Shown: one piece after another, positions 17,111 through 23,579 of the stretch
Numbering within the stretch: the first letter of the stretch is position 1
How the letters are laid out: each line of letters starts with the position of its first letter
Assembly: GCF_028553805.1 (NCBI RefSeq)
Contig: NZ_CP067140.1
Coordinates: forward strand, 372,001-436,000
Source of the DNA: Paracoccus saliphilus
GTDB lineage: Bacteria > Pseudomonadota > Alphaproteobacteria > Rhodobacterales > Rhodobacteraceae
Direction of reading: 5' to 3'
Length of the DNA stretch: 64,000 bases
Program-made: the position numbers and the translations under genes
The notes under the pieces: generated by a model
Told to the model about the DNA's origin: nothing
Seen by the model: only the letters and a program-made list of their open reading frames with translations
The model's database searches: none

Positions 17111-18144
17111 TTGGCCCCTGCTCGCAGGGCGAATGCGTTGGCTTCTGCGGGATCGGACAGATCGCTCTTTCCAAGCACCCGGATGCCGGTTGCGGTTCGG
17201 GCTTCGGCGGATGCCATGGGTGAGCAGCTCAGCATGCCTGTCAATGCGTCCGGCTCGACACCGTGCCGTCGAAGCTCGGCAACACCGCCCGCGGCCGCGA
17301 CCGCATCGCCACAGGCGAAGACGAAGCCAGAGATGCGCTTTCGGAATTCAGGATCGGCAAGAAGCTGTGCCGTCTCGCGCTGAAACAACCCATCGGCTAT
17401 TTCCAGAACGGCGATCTCGCAGCCAGAGTCTTCGGCATGGGCGAGCAGCCGTTCGATCCCGGCACGGACACGTCCGACCGGTTCGCGATAGGTCGAAACC
17501 ATCCCGGCATCGGTGAAATCGGCTACCACATGCGCGCCGGTGTCCTGGTATTCGTTGAAATCACCAAACGCGCCCGTGCCAGTGCCCTTGAGCGCGGCGA
17601 CGCACCAGCCTGCGCGGCGCAATCCCAATGCAAGCTGTGCGGTGGCGACTGTCTTGCCGGAATTCATTGCCGTTCCGAATATTGCGACCACAGGAATCCG
17701 GTCACCACGCGCCGATGGCTTCAGCGCGTAGTCCTCGAGGTTCAGGGATGTGCCATCTGCCCGGATCAGCCGTCCGGCAGGAATGAGGCGTGTCGCCTGC
17801 CTGATCCGTTCATTCTTCGCCACCATCCGTCCGATGCAGCCGCCACCGGCAAGCATATCCGCACCTTCACGCCTGATCTCGGCAAGGCCTTCGAATTGAT
17901 CGGGTGCATAGCGCGCTCCGCAGGCCAGCACGATCGCATCGCCCGGATAGATATCCGAATGCCGTCCCGAGGAAAGCTGCACGCGCCGGTGCTGTCCGAT
18001 CTCGGCTACATGCGCCAGGATCAGATCGCCGGGGCGGGCCTTTGAGAATTCGGTATCCATGCCGGCGATCGCATCATGTGGAACCCGGCGCGTGGAGAAT
18101 GTCCATTTGGCGGCGGCAATTTGCGTTTGAAGAGGGGGCGTCAT
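17092..18144 (-). CDS. P-loop NTPase-like protein (DUF1611-like), unknown function
   Basis: A 350-residue predicted cytoplasmic protein. The N-terminal half (about 1-140) contains conserved-looking LILAHVAEIGQHRRVQLSSG and YPGDAIVLACGARYAPDQFE segments. The C-terminal half starts with a P-loop, IFGTAMNSGKTVATAQLALG (GTAMNSGKT at 157-165), then ALKGTGTGAFGD (about 184-195) and FTDAGMVSTY. The layout recalls DUF1611 or dethiobiotin-synthetase-like folds, but I cannot name a reaction. It is the middle gene of a three-gene operon (hydrolase, this, degenerate ABC protein). It may supply the nucleotide chemistry that the ABC partner lacks (speculation). Confidence 0.7.
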   Translation of the reverse strand: MTPPLQTQIAAAKWTFSTRRVPHDAIAGMDTEFSKARPGDLILAHVAEIGQHRRVQLSSGRHSDIYPGDAIVLACGARYAPDQFEGLAEIRREGADMLAGGGCIGRMVAKNERIRQATRLIPAGRLIRADGTSLNLEDYALKPSARGDRIPVVAIFGTAMNSGKTVATAQLALGLRRAGWCVAALKGTGTGAFGDFNEYQDTGAHVVADFTDAGMVSTYREPVGRVRAGIERLLAHAEDSGCEIAVLEIADGLFQRETAQLLADPEFRKRISGFVFACGDAVAAAGGVAELRRHGVEPDALTGMLSCSPMASAEARTATGIRVLGKSDLSDPAEANAFALRAGAKWQSAA

Positions 18145-18183
18145 GTCGTGTTTCCTGTAATTCTGTGAATGATCGAGCCGGCG

Positions 18184-19026
18184 TCAGCCGGCGGCGGCGA
18201 GTGATATGGAGGTATCGGGAATATCGGCCACCATCCGGGCCAGGCCGGCAGTGATGATCGCCTGCTCGACATCATGGCTACAGTCCGGCAACTCGATCAG
18301 GGAAATCCTGGCCGTGTAACCATTGGAGCGCGCCGCCTTGCGCACGGCCTCGACATAGGATCGGGCGCGGTCATGCCTTGTCCGGCCTTGTCCGGCATCC
18401 AATGCTGGAGTGACTCGCAGGGCGCAATCACGCTCCGTGTCCCGGGTGCCGATGAATACGCGAATTTCAAGCCCGAGATAGGCGGCAAGCCCTGCCTGTT
18501 TGCGTCGGGTCCACAGCTCTGCGCCCCGCGCATCGCTTTTGCCAAGGCCGTAGGGAAAAGGCATCGACATATTGGGCAGGCAATACCAACCGGCAGCAGC
18601 GAGGTTAAGCCGGGCGATACGTTGCGGATAGAGCATGGCGGTGCGATGGGCGAGCTGCGCCCCGCCGGAATGACCGAATAGATCCACCGGACCCGCGCAA
18701 GCGGGAAATTGCAGTGCGAGCCTGTTCAACAGCTCGACAAGGGCTTGGTCGGCGCGCGCCGCAGGCCCCGGACGCTGAAAATGCGGCCAGTCCTTTTCCG
18801 TGAAATGCGGTACGATAATCAATCGGCCATTGCGTTCGGCCTCGTCTCGAAAATATCGCACCAAAGTCTGGGCGTTTCGCGAAATACCGTGCAGGACCAC
18901 GAGCGGCTTCGCATGCGTGATACGGCGTGGATGTATGACATATGCCTCAAGCGGGCCAGCCGGCGTCGCGACCCTGATGTGATCGGTGGTGCTTGCGGTG
19001 GCAAGGTTTTCGAATTTGCGGTCCAT
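18184..19026 (-). CDS. Alpha/beta hydrolase
   Basis: A 280-residue alpha/beta-fold hydrolase without a signal peptide. Visible are the oxyanion-hole segment VVLHGISRNAQT (residues 43-54), the nucleophile elbow LFGHSGGAQLAH (Ser120) and a C-terminal ELPDCSHDVEQAI with the likely catalytic His. The HGxSRN and GHSGG patterns recall poly(hydroxyalkanoate) depolymerase/esterase-like enzymes. The start at 19026 has AAGGAG upstream; the longer frame would start within or upstream of the promoter at 19060-19084. It is the first gene of the hydrolase/P-loop/ABC operon. Confidence 0.85.
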   Translation of the reverse strand: MDRKFENLATASTTDHIRVATPAGPLEAYVIHPRRITHAKPLVVLHGISRNAQTLVRYFRDEAERNGRLIIVPHFTEKDWPHFQRPGPAARADQALVELLNRLALQFPACAGPVDLFGHSGGAQLAHRTAMLYPQRIARLNLAAAGWYCLPNMSMPFPYGLGKSDARGAELWTRRKQAGLAAYLGLEIRVFIGTRDTERDCALRVTPALDAGQGRTRHDRARSYVEAVRKAARSNGYTARISLIELPDCSHDVEQAIITAGLARMVADIPDTSISLAAAG

Positions 19027-19059
19027 GACGGTTCTCCTTGAGCCGTGTTCCGCATCGAT

Positions 19060-19084
19060 TACGCGGAAGCATGGGAAGTATTCC
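19060..19084 (-). promoter_or_regulatory. ECF-type promoter of the hydrolase operon
   Basis: On the minus strand AGGAATA (-35) is separated by 16 bases, counted from GGAAT, from CGTAAT (-10). The -10 element ends 33 bases before the start codon of the hydrolase gene. It shares GGAATA and CGTA with five other promoters between 19 and 24 kb. Confidence 0.65.
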
Positions 19085-19213
19085 TGACCGGTTAAATTTT
19101 TCTTGCGAAATTGAGCGCGTCGTGGGGACAGGATAAACTTTTTCAAGACTGACAGCGGGTCGGGACGGTTCGCGAAATCCCGATGGCGTGGAAATTATCG
19201 GATTCGCTGTCAT

Positions 19214-20620
19214 TCACATGTTCTGCCCAATGATCACTTCCTGCCGCTTTCGGTTGTCGGCAATACCCCATGCCTGCTTTTCGAGCGGCAAAACCCAGGG
19301 CTCGGTTGACAAGAGATTCCATTCGACCCGAGTCAGATCGGCATCGGGGTCGATGAAGATCTGGCAGGGCCGACCGTTCAACGATTTGCAGATCTCGGCG
19401 TGGACCGAAACGTCGCGCCCTTCCTGCTGCCATAGATCGGCCAGGTGATTGGCGAATTGATGGATCATGTCGGCGCGGACCAGCATCTTGTCCGTCTGAC
19501 GGAAGGTCAGATAGTCGTCGGGATCGACCCGCCAGCTATCGCCGCTCTCCCGGTCGGTCACGACGAACATGCCTACCGCCTCGCGATCGAAGAGCCGCAT
19601 CCGCCACGAGAAACGGTGGCCGTCGCCGCTCCAGCGGATCTCGGATTCAAAGGCGCCGCCGCGGATCGGGATCACCAGTTGCCCGGCAAGCCAGACCGCG
19701 GACACCAGCAAGACGAAGCGGGGCAGAGCCTTGGCCGGAGTGGTGGTTTGCGGCATCCGCGATACTGTGCCTTTTTTGCGCAGGCAGCTGATCATCCGGA
19801 CGGGCCAGTCGGGCGCGAAGAAGATCGTGGTGGCGGCAATGGTCAGCCAGGGGAATATGCCGATATTGAAGAAGAAGGCATTGGCAAAATGGAACAAGCC
19901 GTAGATCAGGAAAACCGGAAGCCGGGTCTTTCGTTTCAACAGCAGCGGTGCTCCCAACACATGCAACGCGATCACGCTCCAACAGGCCAGGACGATCAGC
20001 CAATCCTGCTGGAAGACTGGCTCGATCCATAGCCCATCGGTTCGCTCACGCAGCCATAGCCCAAGCGGCTCTCCCCGCAGCCAGTCAGGTGTCAGCTTCA
20101 CCAACCCGGCATAAATCAGCACGATCTCGGTCTGCGCGCGCAGCATGAACACCGCCGCATAGGGCACCGAGGTTTCGCGCCGCGGCCGGATCAGGGCGTC
20201 CAGCGACCAGACACGCGCCGCAGGCAGGCAACACAGCAGTAAGGCGTAAAGCAGCACCAGGTAGAAATGATTCAGATACTCTGCTGAATCGAGTAGAAAG
20301 AAATAGCCGAAAAGCAGGGTCAGTGCGATGATGGCGAAACGGTATAACAGTCCCAGCATGACCAGAAGCGCCGCCACGCCGAGACCAAGCCAGGCAATCT
20401 GGATCCAGGGCTCTGGCAAGGGTTCGACCCATGAGAAACCCGGGTAGGAGAAATGGAAGTCGGGCGCGACCCAATAGCGCCAGATCCGGTCATATTTGAT
20501 GAAGCGCCAGCAATCCCAGAGCAAAAGCGCCCCGAAAATGATACGGAACAGGGCAAGGGACTGGGCGGGAACGGCCAGGGACAAGTGGTTGAGGATTCTG
20601 CTTGGCAAGGCGACCGACAT
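19214..20620 (-). CDS. HTTM-domain membrane protein (gamma-carboxylase-like)
   Basis: A 468-residue polytopic membrane protein of the HTTM family, related to vitamin K-dependent gamma-glutamyl carboxylase. The N-terminus LALFRIIFGALLLWDCWRF, then YLNHFYLVLLYALLL, MLRAQTEIVLIYAGLVKLTPDWL and LFHFANAFFFNIGIFPWL are typical of the family. A soluble C-terminal domain (about 310-468) follows, with IRWSGDGHRFSWRMRLF and DPDDYLT. Bacterial members are largely uncharacterised. It is divergent from a DCC protein, a frequent partner of HTTM genes, and shares an overlapping ECF-type promoter region with it. Confidence 0.85.
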   Translation of the reverse strand: MSVALPSRILNHLSLAVPAQSLALFRIIFGALLLWDCWRFIKYDRIWRYWVAPDFHFSYPGFSWVEPLPEPWIQIAWLGLGVAALLVMLGLLYRFAIIALTLLFGYFFLLDSAEYLNHFYLVLLYALLLCCLPAARVWSLDALIRPRRETSVPYAAVFMLRAQTEIVLIYAGLVKLTPDWLRGEPLGLWLRERTDGLWIEPVFQQDWLIVLACWSVIALHVLGAPLLLKRKTRLPVFLIYGLFHFANAFFFNIGIFPWLTIAATTIFFAPDWPVRMISCLRKKGTVSRMPQTTTPAKALPRFVLLVSAVWLAGQLVIPIRGGAFESEIRWSGDGHRFSWRMRLFDREAVGMFVVTDRESGDSWRVDPDDYLTFRQTDKMLVRADMIHQFANHLADLWQQEGRDVSVHAEICKSLNGRPCQIFIDPDADLTRVEWNLLSTEPWVLPLEKQAWGIADNRKRQEVIIGQNM

Positions 20621-20652
20621 TGGCTTTTCTCTTCCATCATACGGTGTTCGAT

Positions 20653-20684
20653 GGAATTACGCAGCATGCTGACACGTTATTCCC
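20653..20684. promoter_or_regulatory. Overlapping divergent ECF-type promoters for the HTTM and DCC genes
   Basis: Minus strand: GGGAATA with CGTAAT (17 bases between GGGAAT and CGTA), serving the HTTM gene 38 bases downstream. Plus strand, on the same DNA: TGGAATT and CGTTAT with the same 17-base gap, serving the DCC gene 34 bases downstream. The region is an imperfect palindrome centred on GCATGC, so each strand's -35 lies next to or overlaps the other strand's -10. Confidence 0.6.
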
Positions 20685-20711
20685 GCGACGATGGCGGAAA
20701 GTGGGGAGAGC

Positions 20712-21074
20712 ATGAGCGCAGGACTTGAAATTTATTATGACGGGGAATGCCCATTCTGCCGTGCCTATATGCGAATGCTGAACCTTCGCCGCGCCGTGGG
20801 CGAGGTCGAACTCATCGACGCGCGCTCGGACGATCCGCGGGTTGCCGTGCTGACCGAGGCCGGTTTCGATCTTGATGAAGGCATGGCGGTGCGGCACGGC
20901 GCGCAGATCTTTCACGGCGCCGAGGCCATCCGGCTTCTGGCCGTTCTGTCAGAGGAGCGGGGGGTGCTTCGAATGGTCCTGCGTTCGCCGCGCCGGGCTG
21001 CGATCATCTACCCGATATTGCGGGCCGGGCGCAGGCTGACATTGAGATTACTCAATCGCCAGGGACTGCACTGA
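20712..21074 (+). CDS. DCC-family thiol-disulfide oxidoreductase-like protein (DUF393)
   Basis: A 120-residue protein with the DxxCPxC motif in IYYDGECPFCRAYMRML near the N-terminus and a conserved histidine-containing GAQIFHGAEAIRLL. DCC proteins are thought to be thioredoxin-like redox proteins; few have been studied. The ATG at 20712 is preceded by GGGGAG; an earlier start at 20691 would put the binding site inside the gene. It is paired divergently with the HTTM gene. The sequence suggests no signal peptide, so it is probably cytoplasmic. Confidence 0.85.
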   Translation: MSAGLEIYYDGECPFCRAYMRMLNLRRAVGEVELIDARSDDPRVAVLTEAGFDLDEGMAVRHGAQIFHGAEAIRLLAVLSEERGVLRMVLRSPRRAAIIYPILRAGRRLTLRLLNRQGLH

Positions 21075-21101
21075 GGACGAGAACGGTATTATCCGAAAAA
21101 G

Positions 21102-21128
21102 GAAGTGCCGGCGGATCGCCGGCACTTC
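21102..21128 (-). terminator. Strong terminator between the DCC and Asp-rich genes
   Basis: A perfect 12-bp stem GAAGTGCCGGCG with a 3-base loop. On the minus strand it is followed by CCTTTTTC, so it is a Rho-independent terminator for the Asp-rich gene. It may also stop the convergent DCC transcript. Confidence 0.85.
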
Positions 21129-21162
21129 AGTTGCTGTGCGGAAGGGGGATGTCCGCAGTGCA

Positions 21163-21516
21163 TCAATCGTCATCGTCGTTGCCGCCCCGACCTCCGCGGC
21201 CTCCGCGAGTCCCGCCATTGTCGTCATCGTCGTCCCTCGATGCCCGCCCGCGACCGTCATCGTCGTCGTCGTCGCGTGAAAAACTGGTGCCGCGGCGGCC
21301 ATCATCGTCGTCGTCATCGCGCGAAAAGCTGGTGCCACGCCGGCCGTCATCATCATCGTCATCGCGTGTGGATCGATTTCCTGCGTGGCTGTGGCCCAAG
21401 CCACCAAAAATACTGTTCAGAAAGCGGGCCACCGGATCAGGATCGGCGAAACTGGCGCTCGGCAGGGTCACGCCTCCCATCAGGGCGGCGATGGTCAGGA
21501 TTTTCAGGGTCTTCAT
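21163..21516 (-). CDS. Small secreted Asp-rich repeat protein
   Basis: A 117-residue protein with a clear Sec signal peptide (MKTLKILTIAALMGGVTLPS, cleavage expected after ASFA, residue 24). The mature 93 residues are about 30% Asp. The unit RDDDDDDGRRGTSFS occurs twice exactly (51-65, 66-80) and once shortened (81-93), followed by a five-Asp run, a Gly/Arg-rich stretch and a four-Asp C-terminus. Such tracts could bind Ca2+ or other cations, or serve as modification or protease substrates. The start has AGGAG and a matching ECF-type promoter upstream. No homologous family is recognised. The protease at 23580 carries the same six-Asp tracts. Confidence 0.8.
   Translation of the reverse strand: MKTLKILTIAALMGGVTLPSASFADPDPVARFLNSIFGGLGHSHAGNRSTRDDDDDDGRRGTSFSRDDDDDDGRRGTSFSRDDDDDDGRGRASRDDDDDNGGTRGGRGGRGGNDDDD
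21238..21366 (-). repeat. 45-bp in-frame tandem repeat in the Asp-rich gene
   Basis: About three units of a 45-base repeat encode RDDDDDDGRRGTSFS. The Asp runs mix GAT and GAC codons differently between units while the protein stays the same, which suggests selection on the protein rather than a recent DNA duplication. Confidence 0.8.
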
Positions 21517-21562
21517 GATCTTCTCCTGTTTTCAAGGCGGCCTTTGGCAGCCGCACCAGGAT

Positions 21563-21588
21563 TACGTGGCATGGCCATATTTATTCCC
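21563..21588 (-). promoter_or_regulatory. ECF-type promoter of the Asp-rich gene
   Basis: GGGAATA and CGTAAT on the minus strand, 16 bases between GGGAAT and CGTA. The -10 ends 46 bases before the start codon. Spacing and both elements match the promoter of the subtilase gene. Confidence 0.65.
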
Positions 21589-21596
21589 GGGTTCTT

Positions 21597-22091
21597 TCAT
21601 GGTTTGATGAAGATTGGAGTTCCCGGTTTCACGAGATCATATATTTCCGTCATTTCATCATCCGATACGGCGACGCAGCCCAGGGTCCAATCCTCGGGTG
21701 GATTTCTCGTGGCGGTTCCCCGTCCGTGAATGAAAATATCGCCGCCGGGGCTCAAGCCTTGGGCGCGTGCATGGGCGCTGTCCCGCGCATTCGGATAGGA
21801 AATTCCAAGAGACAGATGGAACCTGGAGTTCGGATTCTTGTGGCTGATGTAATACAATCCCTCTGGTGTTCTGCCATCACCTTGAAAACGCTTGTGTCCC
21901 TCTGGACTCGGGCCCAGGTCGACCTTGTAGGAACTGACCGACTTCCTGCCGTTGAGCAGGTGCAGGGTTCGTTCGGATTTATCTAACAGAAGTTGGGTGA
22001 TTTCCGTGGTGCTGCGATCAATATTTGCCATCGAAACGCCGGGGAAAAGGGCCATGATCAGAAGACAGGCTTGCAAGGACGATTGTTGCAT
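21597..22091 (-). CDS. Secreted L,D-transpeptidase (YkuD domain)
   Basis: A 164-residue exported protein with a signal peptide (MQQSSLQACLLIMALFPGVS, cleavage near MANI). The YkuD domain is most of the mature part: DGRTPEGLYYI, IFIHGRGT (His122) and DWTLGCVAVSD with the catalytic Cys139. Members form 3-3 peptidoglycan cross-links or attach proteins to peptidoglycan (YafK/ErfK-like). An earlier ATG at 22103 exists; GGAG-ATCATT before 22091 favours the shorter form. It carries its own ECF-type promoter in the regulon at 19-25 kb, suggesting wall remodelling as part of that response. Confidence 0.88.
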   Translation of the reverse strand: MQQSSLQACLLIMALFPGVSMANIDRSTTEITQLLLDKSERTLHLLNGRKSVSSYKVDLGPSPEGHKRFQGDGRTPEGLYYISHKNPNSRFHLSLGISYPNARDSAHARAQGLSPGGDIFIHGRGTATRNPPEDWTLGCVAVSDDEMTEIYDLVKPGTPIFIKP

Positions 22092-22142
22092 AATGATCTC
22101 CATTTTTCCTGAAGAAGCGATCTCGTTGCTTCATATGGAAAA

Positions 22143-22168
22143 TACGGAGGTCACGATTTTTTATTCCG
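22143..22168 (-). promoter_or_regulatory. ECF-type promoter of the L,D-transpeptidase gene
   Basis: CGGAATA and CGTATT on the minus strand with 16 bases between CGGAAT and CGTA. An A-rich run follows the -35 as in the Asp-rich and anti-sigma promoters. The -10 ends 51 bases before the chosen start. Confidence 0.6.
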
Positions 22169-22240
22169 GATGTGAGGAATTTATTTGGGTCCACAATTCA
22201 TTTATCAGGGCCAGATAATCGCGCAGTTTTATCGCCACGC

Positions 22241-22939
22241 TCACTCTGCCAGTGCCGTCGTTTCCTCAGCCGGAGTGAGTGGGGCGCCAGCCTCCGTTTC
22301 GGCCAGGAACTTGTCCAGCGCCTCGAGGTCACCCGAGGCGGGAACATAGCCCTCGGCGGCCTCTATGTCGGTGGCAAAGCGTTGTGACCAGCCTTCCCCC
22401 TCGCGGCAGGCGACGACAACCGTCATCTCGGTGCCGGAATGGGTCTCGAACTCCCGGCACAGTTCACCCGCACCGGTTCGGTAAGAGGCGATCATGGTCA
22501 GGTCTTGTCCGTCCGGCAACTCGCTGGATTCGCCTGACATCAGGCTGTCCAGCGCGGTGAGATGAGCTTTGGGCAAGCTGCTTTCCGGGCCGCCGTAGCC
22601 CCACCACCAGCCAAGGCCGATCACCGCCGCTGCCATCGCTGCCGCCAGTGCCGCCAGCGGGCGGCGGTTAAGATTGGCCGGCGCCGACCCGCGCTGTTCT
22701 TCGGGTGGGGCGGGCTTGGTCTGCGTGGCGGCGGTGATCCGTGCGATCAGTGCGGCATCCCTGGGTGACGGCTGTGGCCGAGCCGCTTCCTCGCGTAGCA
22801 GGCGCCGGGTTTCGGTAAAGCGGCGCAGCCGTGCCTGCAATTCGGAATCCGCTTCGACCGCAGCCATGACACGTTCGGCAACGTCGGAAGACAGCTCGCC
22901 ATCGGCCAGCGCCATCAGGGTTTCGTCTGTGATCTGCAT
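22241..22939 (-). CDS. Membrane anti-sigma factor of the ECF system
   Basis: A 232-residue single-pass membrane protein. The N-terminal cytoplasmic part begins with ITDETLMALADGELSSDVAE, the usual anti-sigma opening, without a zinc-binding His-x3-Cys-x2-Cys motif. One transmembrane helix lies at about residues 94-114 (ending WWWGY), followed by an extracytoplasmic domain of about 118 residues with two cysteines (GELCREFE, VVVACREGEG). It directly follows the sigma gene. ATG 22939 has AAGGAA upstream. A TTG at 22957 has a better AAGGAG, but that site would lie only 2 bases from the predicted transcription start. Confidence 0.85.
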   Translation of the reverse strand: MQITDETLMALADGELSSDVAERVMAAVEADSELQARLRRFTETRRLLREEAARPQPSPRDAALIARITAATQTKPAPPEEQRGSAPANLNRRPLAALAAAMAAAVIGLGWWWGYGGPESSLPKAHLTALDSLMSGESSELPDGQDLTMIASYRTGAGELCREFETHSGTEMTVVVACREGEGWSQRFATDIEAAEGYVPASGDLEALDKFLAETEAGAPLTPAEETTALAE

Positions 22940-22977
22940 CTGCGGTTCCTTGGCCAAGACGGGCTCCTTACATCGCT

Positions 22978-23003
22978 TACGCGCCGCCGGTCATTTTATT
23001 CCC
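22978..23003 (-). promoter_or_regulatory. ECF-type promoter of the anti-sigma gene, overlapping the sigma gene end
   Basis: GGGAATA, 16 bases from GGGAAT, then CGTAAG, on the minus strand. The -35 lies inside the last codons of the sigma gene (Gly-Ile-Lys-stop) and the -10 ends 38 bases before the anti-sigma start. This would raise anti-sigma without raising sigma. Confidence 0.6.
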
Positions 23004-23482
23004 AGCTTCTCGGCCAAGGCCAGCCGTGCGCGGGACAAGCGGCTCATGACCGTGCCTTTCGGGACATTCAAAACCTCGGCCGCTTCGGCGTAACTGAGCT
23101 CATGAATGCAGACCAGATCGAGAATTTCGCGCTGTTCGGGCGAGAGTTCGGCCATCGCAGCTTCGGTCGAGCGCAACATCAGCCGCGCTTCGATCTGTCC
23201 CTGGGAATCGACCGGCAACGCCTCGGGCATCTCGAATACATCGACTTCGGCGCCACGGGTCCTGTGGCGACGCGTCATGTCGATAAAGGCGTTGCGCATG
23301 ATTCGGAACAGCCAGGGCTCAAGCCGCAAGGCCGGGTCATAGCTGTCGGCAGCGATAATCGCCCGCTCTACGGTGATCTGGACCAGATCGTCGGCGACAT
23401 CGCCGCGTCGCGAAAGAGACAGGGCATAGCGCCGCAAGGCTGGCAGACGCTCTATCAGAGCCTCGCCAAACGCTGCATTCAT
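22991..23482 (-). CDS. ECF-family RNA polymerase sigma factor
   Basis: A 163-residue group IV sigma factor with region 2 (about 15-75: RRGDVADDLVQITVERAIIA, then LEPWLFRIMRNAFIDMTRR) and region 4 (about 105-160: LSPEQREILDLVCIHELSYA, then VPKGTVMSRLSRARLALAEK). There is no C-terminal extension. ATG 23482 has GGAG 7 bases upstream; the long frame upstream is a shadow of the protease gene. It is divergent from the protease and upstream of its anti-sigma factor. No copy of the GGAATA/CGTA motif was found in front of the sigma gene itself. Confidence 0.93.
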   Translation of the reverse strand: MNAAFGEALIERLPALRRYALSLSRRGDVADDLVQITVERAIIAADSYDPALRLEPWLFRIMRNAFIDMTRRHRTRGAEVDVFEMPEALPVDSQGQIEARLMLRSTEAAMAELSPEQREILDLVCIHELSYAEAAEVLNVPKGTVMSRLSRARLALAEKLGIK

Positions 23483-23521
23483 GGCATTCTCCGACCCGGA
23501 AAGACAAAATGCATCAACGAA

Positions 23522-23547
23522 GGGAATATATCCTGCGCAGCAGCGTA
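23522..23547 (+). promoter_or_regulatory. ECF-type promoter of the subtilase gene
   Basis: GGGAATA, 16 bases from GGGAAT, then CGTAGT on the plus strand. The predicted transcription start (about 23554) is downstream of the ATG at 23553, so translation should begin at 23580. Confidence 0.65.
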
Positions 23548-23579
23548 GTAATATGAAACCGGAAGTAAAGGGGCCGAAC

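Noticed and set aside
21048..21407. A Met/Thr-rich frame over the Asp-rich gene, and similar frames on the plus strand
   Set aside because: They are out-of-phase readings of the GAT/GAC repeats; only the Asp-rich frame has a signal peptide, a ribosome binding site and a promoter.
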